Source of the DNA: Blautia sp.
GTDB taxonomy: Bacteria; Bacillota; Clostridia; Lachnospirales; Lachnospiraceae
Assembly: GCA_029257775.1 (NCBI GenBank)
Contig: JARIAQ010000019.1
Span: forward strand, 157,603-221,602
Direction of reading: 5' to 3'
Length of the DNA stretch: 64,000 nucleotides
Program-made: the position numbers and the translations under genes
Part shown: positions 19,867 to 29,337 of the stretch, piece after piece
Layout of the letters: the number at the start of each line of letters is the position of its first letter
Position numbering within the stretch: position 1 is the first letter of the stretch
Notes under the pieces: model-generated
What the model was told of the DNA's origin: nothing
The model's input: the letters and a program-made list of their open reading frames with translations, nothing else
Databases searched by the model: none

Positions 19867-20892
19867 ATGGATTACAAGAAAGCTGGCGTAGATATTGAAG
19901 CTGGATACAAATCAGTAGAATTGATGAAAGAACATGTGAAAAAAACAATGCGTGAAGAAGTTCTTGGCGGATTAGGCGGTTTCTCCGGTGCTTTTTCTCT
20001 GGCAAAAATTAAAGAGATGGAAGAACCTGTGTTATTGTCTGGTACAGATGGTTGTGGAACAAAAGTGAAATTATCAATGGTAATGGACAAACATGATACT
20101 ATTGGTATTGATGCTGTTGCAATGTGTGTAAATGATATTGCATGTGCTGGTGGAGAACCATTATTTTTCTTAGACTATATTGCATGTGGAAAAAATTATC
20201 CTGAAAAAATTGCTACAATTGTAAAAGGTGTTGCAGAAGGATGTTTACAGTCTGAGGCGGCTTTAATTGGTGGCGAAACAGCAGAGCATCCTGGACTTAT
20301 GCCAGAAGATGAGTATGATTTAGCAGGTTTTGCAGTCGGTGTTTGCGATAAGAAAGATATGATTACTGGAGAAAACTTAAAAGCTGGAGATGTTTTAATT
20401 GGTATGGCATCTTCTGGTGTTCACAGTAATGGATTCTCATTAGTAAGAAAAGTATTTGATATTACGAAAGAGTCTTTAGATACATATTATGATGAATTAG
20501 GAACAACTTTAGGAGAAGCTTTACTTGCCCCTACCAGAATTTACGTAAAAGCATTGAAAAAAGTGAAAGAAGCAGGTGTTACGGTAAAAGCTTGTAGCCA
20601 TATTACAGGTGGTGGATTCTATGAAAATATTCCACGTATGTTAAAAGATGGAGTTTGCGCTGTTGTAGAAAAAGACAGCTATCCAATTCCTCCAATCTTT
20701 ACATTAATGGCAAAGACAGGAAATATTGAAGAAGAAATGATGTACAATACATATAACATGGGTATTGGTATGATTGTTGCAGTAGATCCAGCAGATGTTG
20801 ATAAAACAATGGAAGCTATGAAAGCAGCCGGTGATACTCCTTATGTAATCGGTAAGATTGAAGAAGGAGAAAAGGGAGTAAAATTAGTATAA
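19867..20892 (+). CDS. purM: Phosphoribosylformylglycinamidine cyclo-ligase PurM
   Basis: DYKKAGVDIEAGYKSVELMK, LSGTDGCGTKVKLS, HITGGGFYENIPRML. Confidence 0.97.
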   Translation: MDYKKAGVDIEAGYKSVELMKEHVKKTMREEVLGGLGGFSGAFSLAKIKEMEEPVLLSGTDGCGTKVKLSMVMDKHDTIGIDAVAMCVNDIACAGGEPLFFLDYIACGKNYPEKIATIVKGVAEGCLQSEAALIGGETAEHPGLMPEDEYDLAGFAVGVCDKKDMITGENLKAGDVLIGMASSGVHSNGFSLVRKVFDITKESLDTYYDELGTTLGEALLAPTRIYVKALKKVKEAGVTVKACSHITGGGFYENIPRMLKDGVCAVVEKDSYPIPPIFTLMAKTGNIEEEMMYNTYNMGIGMIVAVDPADVDKTMEAMKAAGDTPYVIGKIEEGEKGVKLV

Positions 20893-20903
20893 GATAAGAG
20901 AAT

Positions 20904-20931
20904 CAGGGTTGCCATGGCAGCCCTTTTCCTG
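20904..20931 (+). terminator. Terminator-like hairpin between purM and purN
   Basis: cagggttgcc-at-ggcagcccttttcctg: GC stem followed by tttt. Confidence 0.7.
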
Positions 20932-20956
20932 TTTATAAAAGAAAGGCTGAGTAAAT

Positions 20957-21583
20957 ATGATGAAAATGGCAGTGTTAGTGTCCGGCGGCGGAACCAATCT
21001 TCAGGCTATTATGGACGCAATAGATAAGGGTGACATTACCAACGCTGAGATAGCTGTGGTAATCAGTAATAATGCAAATGCTTATGCTTTGGAAAGGGCG
21101 AGAAACAAGGGAATAGAGGCAAAATGTGTGTCTCCTAAGAGCTATGAAACCAGAGCAGAATTTAATCATGCTTTGCTTGAAACAATTCAGTCTTATCATG
21201 TGGATTTAGTCGTTTTGGCAGGGTGTTTAGTTGTAATACCGGAAATTATGGTAAAAGCATATCCTAACAAAATTATTAATATTCATCCGGCACTTATTCC
21301 AGCTTTTTGCGGCACAGGCTATTATGGACTGAAGGTTCATGAGGGAGTGTTGGAAAGAGGAGTGAAAGTAACAGGAGCCACAGTGCATTTTGTAGATGAG
21401 GGGACAGATACAGGTCCAATTATTTTGCAGAAGGCAGTGGAAGTTTATCCAGGGGATACACCTGAAATTCTTCAACGTAGAGTTATGGAAGAAGCTGAAT
21501 GGAAAATCATGCCAAAGGCAATTGATTTAATTGCTAATGATAAAATAGAAGTTGTAGATGGTTTGGTAAAATTTAAAAAGTAG
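20957..21583 (+). CDS. purN: Phosphoribosylglycinamide formyltransferase PurN
   Basis: AVLVSGGGTNLQAIMDA, NIHPALIPAF, HFVDEGTDTGPIILQ. Confidence 0.97.
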   Translation: MMKMAVLVSGGGTNLQAIMDAIDKGDITNAEIAVVISNNANAYALERARNKGIEAKCVSPKSYETRAEFNHALLETIQSYHVDLVVLAGCLVVIPEIMVKAYPNKIINIHPALIPAFCGTGYYGLKVHEGVLERGVKVTGATVHFVDEGTDTGPIILQKAVEVYPGDTPEILQRRVMEEAEWKIMPKAIDLIANDKIEVVDGLVKFKK

Positions 21584-21601
21584 AAAGGGAGCATCAGAAA
21601 T

Positions 21602-22876
21602 ATGAAGATATTGATTATAGGAAGCGGCGGCAGAGAGCATGCTATTGCATGGAAAGTTGCAAAAAGTCCGAAAGTGGATAAAATTTACTGTGCACCGGGA
21701 AATGCGGGAATTGCAGAAGTTGCAGAATGTGTGCCAATTGGAGCAATGGAATTTGAGAAACTGGCAAATTTTGCAAAAGAGAATGCTGTGGATTTAACGG
21801 TTGTTGGTATGGATGATCCGTTAGTTGGTGGTGTTGTAGATGTTTTTGAAAAAGAAGGATTGCGAGTATTTGGACCGAGAAAGAACGCAGCAATTCTGGA
21901 AGGTTCAAAAGCATTTTCAAAAGATTTAATGAAGAAATACAATATTCCTACAGCAGCTTATGAAAACTTTGAAGATGCAGAAAAAGCTCTTGCGTATCTT
22001 CGTCAGAAAGCAGAATTTCCTATTGTGTTAAAAGCAGACGGACTGGCTCTTGGGAAAGGTGTATTAATTTGCAATACACTAGAAGAGGCAGAAGAAGGTG
22101 TCCGTACGATTATGATGGATAAGAAGTTTGGTTCCGCAGGAAATACTTTAGTTATTGAAGAGTTTATGACAGGGCGAGAAGTATCTGTGCTTTCTTTCGT
22201 GGACGGAAAGACAATTAAAACCATGACTTCTGCACAGGATCACAAACGTGCGAAAGATGGAGATGAAGGTTTAAATACAGGGGGAATGGGAACTTTTTCA
22301 CCAAGTCCTTTCTACACAAAGGAAGTAGATGAATTTTGTGAAAAATATGTATATCAGGCAACTGTAGATGCAATGGCAGCAGAAGGCAGAGAATTTAAAG
22401 GGATTATTTTCTTTGGTCTGATGCTCACAGAAAAAGGACCAAAAGTATTAGAGTATAATGCACGTTTTGGTGATCCGGAAGCACAGGTTGTTATTCCAAG
22501 ATTGAAAAATGATATTGTAGAAGTCTTTGAAGCTTGTGTAGATGGAAGATTAGATGAAATTGATTTGCAGTTTGAAGATAATGCAGCAGTATGTGTTGTT
22601 TTAGCTTCTGATGGTTATCCAGTTTCTTATGAAAAAGGATATCCAATCGAAGGTCTTGATAACTTTAAAGAGAAAGAGGGTTATTATGTTTTCCATGCAG
22701 GAACAGCTTTAAAAGATGGAAAAATTGTAACAAATGGAGGACGTGTACTTGGTGTTACAGCAAAAGGAGCTGACTTAAAAGAAGCAAGAGCAAATGCATA
22801 TAAAGCGACTAGCTGGATTAACTTTGAAAATAAGTATATGCGAAATGACATTGGAAAAGCAATTGATGAAGCATAG
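21602..22876 (+). CDS. purD: Phosphoribosylamine--glycine ligase PurD
   Basis: MKILIIGSGGREHAIAWKVAKSPKVDKIYCAPGNAGIA, ATP-grasp motifs, ARFGDPEAQVV. Confidence 0.97.
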   Translation: MKILIIGSGGREHAIAWKVAKSPKVDKIYCAPGNAGIAEVAECVPIGAMEFEKLANFAKENAVDLTVVGMDDPLVGGVVDVFEKEGLRVFGPRKNAAILEGSKAFSKDLMKKYNIPTAAYENFEDAEKALAYLRQKAEFPIVLKADGLALGKGVLICNTLEEAEEGVRTIMMDKKFGSAGNTLVIEEFMTGREVSVLSFVDGKTIKTMTSAQDHKRAKDGDEGLNTGGMGTFSPSPFYTKEVDEFCEKYVYQATVDAMAAEGREFKGIIFFGLMLTEKGPKVLEYNARFGDPEAQVVIPRLKNDIVEVFEACVDGRLDEIDLQFEDNAAVCVVLASDGYPVSYEKGYPIEGLDNFKEKEGYYVFHAGTALKDGKIVTNGGRVLGVTAKGADLKEARANAYKATSWINFENKYMRNDIGKAIDEA

Positions 22877-22886
22877 AAAGAATGGA

Positions 22887-22918
22887 AAGAGGCTGCAAAA
22901 GCAGCTTCTTTTTCTTTA
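22887..22918 (+). terminator. Intrinsic terminator after purD
   Basis: aagaggctgc-aaaa-gcagcttctttttcttt. Confidence 0.85.
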
Positions 22919-22974
22919 CTAAAAATTCTATCTATGCTATATTAGATATAACAATCTGGAAAGAAGGTGAAGGC

Positions 22975-23343
22975 ATGCTGATTGAAATTGATTTTAATAG
23001 TGATGAAGCAATTTATGTACAGCTTTGTAATAAGATTATTATGGGAATTGCCACAGACCGATTGAAAGTAGGGGAAACACTTCCATCTGTAAGGCAGTTG
23101 GCAGATACCATAGGAATTAACATGCACACAGTAAATAAAGCATATTCTGTATTAAGGCAGGAAGGGTTTCTTAGTATAGACCGACGGCGAGGCGCAGTTA
23201 TTTGTATTGATGCAGATAAAATGAGAGCGTTAGAAGAAATGCGTGAAAATCTTTTGCCTGTCTTGGCAAAGGGGTGTTGTAAGAATATTACAAGAGAAGA
23301 AGTGCATGCCTTAATTGATGAGATTTTTGAAGAATATAAATAG
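22975..23343 (+). CDS. GntR family transcriptional regulator (YhcF/YtrA-like, short C-terminus)
   Basis: MLIEIDFNSDEAIYVQLCNKIIMGIATDRLKVGETLPSVRQLADTIGINMHTVNKAYSVLRQEGFL. Start moved from the track's 22882, which lies inside the terminator, to ATG 22975. Confidence 0.9.
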   Translation: MLIEIDFNSDEAIYVQLCNKIIMGIATDRLKVGETLPSVRQLADTIGINMHTVNKAYSVLRQEGFLSIDRRRGAVICIDADKMRALEEMRENLLPVLAKGCCKNITREEVHALIDEIFEEYK

Positions 23344-23357
23344 AATAGGAGAGATAC

Positions 23358-25787
23358 ATGAAAAAGCAATACTCAAAGTGGGCATTAAAGGCTTTGAAGT
23401 TGGCAGAGGAAACTGCCAAAAAATGTAGCCATAATTATATTGGTACAGAACATATATTAGTGGGGCTTGTGGCTGTGAAGGAAAGTACAGCAGGAGAAGT
23501 TCTGGCAGAATCAGGAATTACACAGAAGAAGCTTTTAGAACTTATGGAAAAATTGGTAGCTCCATCTTCAGAGGTACTTTTAGAAGAACCTCAAGGATAT
23601 ACACCTAGAAGTAGAAGTGTATTGGCAAAAGCAGCAGAAGAAGCGAAAAATATGGACAGTGAGAAAATTGGCACAGAACATCTTTTAATTTCCATGTTAA
23701 AAGAAAGTGATTGTGTTGGAGCAAGACTGTTGCACACCATGGGTGTAGGTAGCCAAAAGTTGTATGCAGAACTGATGAAAATCATGGGAAGAGAAGGCAC
23801 ATTGGCAAAAGAAGATAAGAGTGCTACGCCTATGCTGGATCAATATGGCAGAGATTTAACAGAAATGGCAGCTAAGGGAAACTTGGATCCTGTGGTAGGG
23901 AGAGAAAAAGAAATCAATCGTATTATTCAGATTTTGAGCAGAAGAACAAAAAATAATCCTTGTTTAATTGGAGAGCCAGGGGTAGGAAAAACAGCGATTA
24001 CCGAGGGACTTGCACAGAAAATTGTAAGCGGAATGGTTCCGGAAAACATGGCTGATAAACGTATTTTTGTCTTGGATTTATCCGCTATGGTGGCGGGCTC
24101 AAAATATAGAGGTGAGTTTGAGGAGAGAATCAAGCGAGTTGTTTGGGAAGCTTCTAATGATAAAAGAATCCTTTTATTTTTAGATGAGCTTCATACCCTT
24201 ATTGGTGCGGGAGGTGCAGAAGGCGCTTTAGATGCGTCTAATATTTTGAAACCATCTCTTTCCAGAGGAGAAATTCAGCTTATTGGAGCAACGACCATTG
24301 AGGAATATCGTAAACATATTGAAAAAGATCCTGCGTTAGAAAGAAGATTTCAACCTGTAACAGTAGAAGAACCAACCAAGGAAGAAGCTGAAGAGATTTT
24401 AAAAGGGTTAGTACCATATTACGAAAAACATCACGGTGTAGTAATTAAGGAAAGTGCAGTAAAGGCTGCAGTTGAAATGGGAGTGCGCTATATTAATGAT
24501 AGATTTCTTCCAGATAAAGCCTTGGATTTGTTAGATGAAGCTTGCGCAACAGTACAAATTTCTGGTTATAAGGTTCCAGATGGACTTATGGAAGCAGAAC
24601 TTCGTTTAAAAGACATTCGTGAGGAAAAAGAAGAAGCGTTAAAAAGTCAAGATTTTATTTTTGCAGCCAAACTTCAAGAAGAGCAAAAAGAAGCAGAAGA
24701 AACGGTAGAAAATGCAAGAAAACGTTTTGAAAGACAATGTAAAAATAAAAAATTGTTTGTTACAGAGGATGAGATTGCTCTGGTAGTTGCTCAGTGGACG
24801 AAAATACCAGTGAAAAAGCTTACAGAAGGAGAGTCAAAGCGACTAGCAAAATTGGAAAATCAGCTTCATAAGCGTGTAATTGGACAGGATGAGGCCGTTA
24901 CAGCTGTTGCAAAAGCAATTAAGAGAGGTAGAGTGGGATTAAAAGATCCAAAACGGCCTATTGGTTCATTTCTTTTGTTAGGTCCTACTGGTGTGGGAAA
25001 AACGGAACTTTCTAAGGCTTTGGCAGAAGCGGTTTTTGGAAGCGAAGATGCAATGATTCGTGTAGATATGTCAGAGTACATGGAAAAACATAGTGTTTCC
25101 AAACTGATTGGTTCACCGCCAGGATATGTGGGATACGAAGAAGGTGGACAGTTAAGTGAAAAGATAAGACGAAATCCTTATAGTGTGCTATTGTTTGATG
25201 AGATTGAAAAGGCTCATCCAGATGTGTTTAATCTTCTTTTGCAGGTGTTAGATGATGGACATATTACCGATGCGCAGGGAAGAAAAGTAGATTTTAAGGA
25301 AACTATTATCATTATGACTTCTAATGCAGGTGCACAGGCTATTGTAGAACCAAAAAAATTGGGATTCGGAACAGTAGATGATGCCCAGGCAGATTATAAG
25401 AAAATGAAAGAAAGTGTGATGGAAGAAGTAAAGAGACTCTTTAAACCGGAGTTTTTAAACCGCATTGATGATATTATTGTATTCCATACTTTAAATAAAG
25501 AAGAAATAAAGAAAATTGTGGGAATTCTTTTAAAGGATTTTGTAAAACGTTGTAAAAATCAATTGAATATTGATGTGAAAATTCGAGAAAATGTAAAAGA
25601 ATTTATTGGAAAAGAAGGATTTGATCCTAAATATGGTGCACGTCCTTTAAAAAGAGCAATTCAAAATAAAATCGAAGATACAATGGCAGAAGAAATTCTA
25701 GAAGGCAGGATAAAAGCAGGAGATTGTGTTACCATTGCTCTGTCCAAAGAAAAGGTGAATTTTATTATAAATGTACAAAATAACTAG
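23358..25787 (+). CDS. clpC: ATP-dependent Clp protease ATP-binding subunit ClpC
   Basis: Two AAA modules ([26 protein letters not shown]), Clp_N repeats, UVR-like linker [24 protein letters not shown]. Confidence 0.95.
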   Translation: MKKQYSKWALKALKLAEETAKKCSHNYIGTEHILVGLVAVKESTAGEVLAESGITQKKLLELMEKLVAPSSEVLLEEPQGYTPRSRSVLAKAAEEAKNMDSEKIGTEHLLISMLKESDCVGARLLHTMGVGSQKLYAELMKIMGREGTLAKEDKSATPMLDQYGRDLTEMAAKGNLDPVVGREKEINRIIQILSRRTKNNPCLIGEPGVGKTAITEGLAQKIVSGMVPENMADKRIFVLDLSAMVAGSKYRGEFEERIKRVVWEASNDKRILLFLDELHTLIGAGGAEGALDASNILKPSLSRGEIQLIGATTIEEYRKHIEKDPALERRFQPVTVEEPTKEEAEEILKGLVPYYEKHHGVVIKESAVKAAVEMGVRYINDRFLPDKALDLLDEACATVQISGYKVPDGLMEAELRLKDIREEKEEALKSQDFIFAAKLQEEQKEAEETVENARKRFERQCKNKKLFVTEDEIALVVAQWTKIPVKKLTEGESKRLAKLENQLHKRVIGQDEAVTAVAKAIKRGRVGLKDPKRPIGSFLLLGPTGVGKTELSKALAEAVFGSEDAMIRVDMSEYMEKHSVSKLIGSPPGYVGYEEGGQLSEKIRRNPYSVLLFDEIEKAHPDVFNLLLQVLDDGHITDAQGRKVDFKETIIIMTSNAGAQAIVEPKKLGFGTVDDAQADYKKMKESVMEEVKRLFKPEFLNRIDDIIVFHTLNKEEIKKIVGILLKDFVKRCKNQLNIDVKIRENVKEFIGKEGFDPKYGARPLKRAIQNKIEDTMAEEILEGRIKAGDCVTIALSKEKVNFIINVQNN

Positions 25788-25900
25788 CAAAAAAAATATA
25801 GATATGGTAATATTGTTATACCAATACAAGATGCCTAATAGGCAAGAAAAAAAGTCTGAAAAGACGGAACAATGAAAGACACAAGTGGGAGGACATAACT

Positions 25901-26314
25901 ATGCCAGTAGTAAAAGAATTAATTCGTACAGAAGAAAATGGTAAAATCAGCTTTGGTAACTATGAGTTAGCGCAGAAGTCAAAGGTATCCGACTTTGAGT
26001 ACGATGGGGATATATACAAAGTAAAAACCTATAAGGAAATTACAAAACTGGAAAGAAATGGTATGTTTGTATATGAATCTGTACCGGGTACAACAGTTTT
26101 AGAGTTAGAAGAAAAAGAAGATAAGATGTGCTTTACAGTAGAAGGACCTCAAGATGCTCAAATTACTGTAGAAATGGAAGAAGATGCTGAATATAAGATT
26201 GTAATTGATGGAGAAGAAGCAGGACAGATGAAAACAAATCTGGGAGGGAAACTGTCTTTCAGTGTGGAACTGGAGCAGGCAGAGCAGGTAGCCGTACAGA
26301 TTGAGAGAATTTAA
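25901..26314 (+). CDS. Conserved hypothetical protein (often labelled 'endosialidase' in Lachnospiraceae; function unknown)
   Basis: 137 aa, RBS gggagga. MPVVKELIRTEENGKISFGNYELAQKSKVSDFEYDGDIYKVKTYKEITKLERNG... Confidence 0.7.
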   Translation: MPVVKELIRTEENGKISFGNYELAQKSKVSDFEYDGDIYKVKTYKEITKLERNGMFVYESVPGTTVLELEEKEDKMCFTVEGPQDAQITVEMEEDAEYKIVIDGEEAGQMKTNLGGKLSFSVELEQAEQVAVQIERI

Positions 26315-26341
26315 GTATTAGATAGCAAAGTATAAGTAAAA

Positions 26342-26411
26342 TAGGCTGTCGCACTAAGCAGTATTCGAAATAGATGGAATATTCGGATATGTACTTAATG
26401 TGGCAGCCTCG
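26342..26411. repeat. Long imperfect hairpin upstream of radA (dispersed hairpin family)
   Basis: taggctgtcgcactaag ... cttaatgtggcagcctcg are imperfect reverse complements. Confidence 0.75.
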
Positions 26412-26436
26412 TTTCATTAAAAAAGAAAGGAAAAAA

Positions 26437-27810
26437 ATGGCAAAAGGGAAGAAAATATTATTTTTCTGTCAGAATTGTGGATATGAATCTCCTAAGTGGC
26501 TGGGACAGTGTCCTGGATGTAAAGAATGGAATTCTTTTGTGGAGGAGACAGTTTCTGTAGCAACAAAAGGAAAATCAGCATCTATTTCCAATAATTCTGG
26601 AGGAAAGAAAAATGAGCCAGTCATTCTTGCAGATATTTCTATGCAAGAAAATGATAGAATTAAAACAGAAATAGAGGAATTGGATAGAGTATTAGGAGGT
26701 GGTATTGTTCCAGGGTCTATGGTTCTTGTGGGAGGTGACCCGGGTATTGGAAAATCAACACTACTTCTGCAAGTGTGCAGACAGCTTACCAAGAGTGGTC
26801 ATAAGGTTCTATATGTTTCAGGAGAAGAATCTTTGGGACAGATAAAGCTTAGGGCAAAGAGAATAGGAGAATTTAATGAGAATTTGCTACTTTTGTGTGA
26901 GACAAATTTAGAAAATATTCGTAGCGTTATTGAAAGAGTGAAGCCGGAAATGGTAGTAATTGATTCCATTCAAACTATGTACAATGAAGAAATTTCTTCT
27001 GCGCCTGGTAGTGTTTCTCAAGTTAGGGAGTCCACAGGAGTTCTTATGCAGGTCGCAAAGGGAATGGGAATTTCTGTTTTTATAGTAGGACATGTTACCA
27101 AGGATGGAAGTGTGGCAGGTCCCAGAGTGTTGGAACATATGGTGGATACAGTATTGTATTTTGAAGGAGACAGACAAGTTATTTATCGGATTTTAAGAGG
27201 TGTGAAGAATCGTTTTGGCTCAACCAATGAAATCGGTGTCTTTGAAATGAGGGAAAAAGGGTTGCTGGAAGTAAAAAATCCTTCTCAGGTTATGCTAAAT
27301 GGTAGACCTACAGAAGCTTCCGGTACAGCAGTTGTTTGTTCAATAGAAGGTACACGCCCTATTTTAATTGAAATACAGGCACTAGTTACCAGAACAAATT
27401 TTGGTTTGCCGAGACGAACTTCTGTGGGAATTGACTATAACCGTGTGAATTTGCTTATGGCAGTTTTGGAAAAGAGAGTAGGAATGCATTTGGGAGATTG
27501 CGATGCTTATGTTAATTTGGCAGGAGGCATGAAGCTTGGAGAGCCGGCCATTGATTTAGGTATTATTCTTGCAATTGTATCAAGTTATAAAAATCAAGTG
27601 ATTGATGAGCAGACACTGATTTTTGGTGAGGTGGGACTTTCAGGGGAAGTGCGCGGTGTCAGCATGGCCGAAAGCAGAGTAAGAGAAGCCGAAAAACTTG
27701 GATTTTCTTCTTGTATTATGCCTAAGGCGAATGTAGAAAGTTTACAGGGGAAATATAACATTAAACTTATTGGTGTTGGAAACATTAAAGAAGCGATGAA
27801 TTACATTTAA
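26437..27810 (+). CDS. radA: DNA repair protein RadA (Sms)
   Basis: FFCQNCGYESPKWLGQCPGCKEWNSF zinc finger, GGDPGIGKSTLLLQ, KNRFGSTNEIGVFEM. Start set to ATG 26437 because the track's 26374 lies in the hairpin. Confidence 0.97.
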   Translation: MAKGKKILFFCQNCGYESPKWLGQCPGCKEWNSFVEETVSVATKGKSASISNNSGGKKNEPVILADISMQENDRIKTEIEELDRVLGGGIVPGSMVLVGGDPGIGKSTLLLQVCRQLTKSGHKVLYVSGEESLGQIKLRAKRIGEFNENLLLLCETNLENIRSVIERVKPEMVVIDSIQTMYNEEISSAPGSVSQVRESTGVLMQVAKGMGISVFIVGHVTKDGSVAGPRVLEHMVDTVLYFEGDRQVIYRILRGVKNRFGSTNEIGVFEMREKGLLEVKNPSQVMLNGRPTEASGTAVVCSIEGTRPILIEIQALVTRTNFGLPRRTSVGIDYNRVNLLMAVLEKRVGMHLGDCDAYVNLAGGMKLGEPAIDLGIILAIVSSYKNQVIDEQTLIFGEVGLSGEVRGVSMAESRVREAEKLGFSSCIMPKANVESLQGKYNIKLIGVGNIKEAMNYI

Positions 27811-27933
27811 GATGTAAATTTATACAAAATTTTTTTGTTATAGGAAAACTATTTTTACTTTATTTCTCGGAAAAAATGGTGTATTATACTTTAGTAAATG
27901 AAATGGATTCCAGTATTACAGGAGGAATAGAAA

Positions 27934-29211
27934 ATGGTAAAAGCCGTAGTAGGAGCGAATTGGGGAGACGAAGGCAAAGGTAAAATTACAGACATGCTAG
28001 CAAAAGAAGCAGATATCGTAGTGAGATTTCAAGGTGGAGCAAATGCTGGACATACAATTGTAAATAATTATGGGAAATTTGCACTGCACAGTCTGCCATC
28101 AGGTGTATTTAATGAGCGTACAACAAGTATTATTGGGAATGGTGTGGCGTTGAATATACCAGTTTTGTTTCATGAACTTCAGTCAATCGTAGATCAGGGA
28201 GTTCCTATGCCTGATATTAAAATATCAGATAGAGCGCAGATTGTAATGTCTTATCATATTAAATTTGATGAATATGAGGAAGAAAGATTGGCAGGAAAAT
28301 CTTTTGGTTCTACTAAATCCGGAATTGCACCATTTTATTCTGATAAATTTGCAAAAATTGGTTTTCAGGTTAGTGAACTTTTTGAAGATGAAGCAGTTCT
28401 TATGGAAAAGGCAGAGAATATTTGTCAGAAAAAGAATGTAGATTTAGAGTATTTATATCATAAACCACTTTTAAATCCAGTAGATATTGTGAAAGAATTA
28501 AAAGAATACAAAGAAATGATTGCGCCTTATGTATGCGATGTTTCTTTACTTCTATGGAATGCGTTAAAAGACGGGAAAGAAATTTTATTGGAGGGACAGT
28601 TGGGTTCTTTAAAAGATCCGGACCATGGAATTTATCCTATGGTAACATCATCTTCTACATTAGCAGCTTATGGTGCAGTAGGAGCCGGAATACCTCCTTA
28701 TGAAATAAAGAAAATTATTACTGTATGTAAGGCATATTCCAGTGCAGTAGGAGCCGGTGCTTTTGTATCTGAAATTTTTGGAGAGGAAGCAGACGAATTA
28801 AGACGTAGAGGTGGTGATGGCGGAGAGTACGGTGCTACCACAGGACGTCCAAGACGTATGGGCTGGTTTGACTGTGTGGCATCGAAATATGGATGTCGTA
28901 TTCAGGGGACTACCGATGTGGCTTTTACAGTACTTGATGTTTTAGGATATTTGAAAGAAATTCCAGTTTGTGTGGCGTATGATATTGACGGAGAAATTAC
29001 AACAGAATTTCCTACAACAGGTCTTCTGGAGAAAGCAAAACCAGTAATCGAAGTGTTGCCAGGTTGGAACTGTGATATTCGAGGGATAAAAAAATACGAA
29101 GATTTGCCAGAAAACTGTCGTAAATATATTGAATTTGTAGAAGAAAAAATAGGTTTTCCAATTACAATGGTTTCCAATGGACCGGGACGTGAAGATATTA
29201 TTTATAGATAG
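27934..29211 (+). CDS. purA: Adenylosuccinate synthetase PurA
   Basis: VVGANWGDEGKGKITDMLA, GGANAGHTIV, STKSGIAPFYSDK, TTGRPRRMGWFD. Confidence 0.97.
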   Translation: MVKAVVGANWGDEGKGKITDMLAKEADIVVRFQGGANAGHTIVNNYGKFALHSLPSGVFNERTTSIIGNGVALNIPVLFHELQSIVDQGVPMPDIKISDRAQIVMSYHIKFDEYEEERLAGKSFGSTKSGIAPFYSDKFAKIGFQVSELFEDEAVLMEKAENICQKKNVDLEYLYHKPLLNPVDIVKELKEYKEMIAPYVCDVSLLLWNALKDGKEILLEGQLGSLKDPDHGIYPMVTSSSTLAAYGAVGAGIPPYEIKKIITVCKAYSSAVGAGAFVSEIFGEEADELRRRGGDGGEYGATTGRPRRMGWFDCVASKYGCRIQGTTDVAFTVLDVLGYLKEIPVCVAYDIDGEITTEFPTTGLLEKAKPVIEVLPGWNCDIRGIKKYEDLPENCRKYIEFVEEKIGFPITMVSNGPGREDIIYR

Positions 29212-29247
29212 GAAAAACAGGGGCTGTTGGGAAATGATAGCTCTAAA

Positions 29248-29296
29248 TAGGGGCAGATGTAACTCGTGGGAGTTACATCTGCCCCTAAAATTTTCT
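29248..29296. terminator. Perfect 18-bp stem bidirectional terminator between purA and the convergent CofE-like gene
   Basis: taggggcagatgtaactc-gtgg-gagttacatctgcccctaaaattttct. Confidence 0.9.
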
Positions 29297-29337
29297 TTGA
29301 TAAACTTACTACATCAAAGGATGATTGGGTCTGTGTT

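Noticed and set aside
20904-20931. Hairpin between purM and purN as an operon break
   Set aside because: Although terminator-like, purN follows closely with no clear promoter. I annotate the hairpin but do not claim the operon ends there.
22882-22974. N-terminal extension of the GntR ORF in the track
   Set aside because: Covers the purD terminator; the real start is ATG 22975. Similar start corrections were applied to radA, hrcA and groES.
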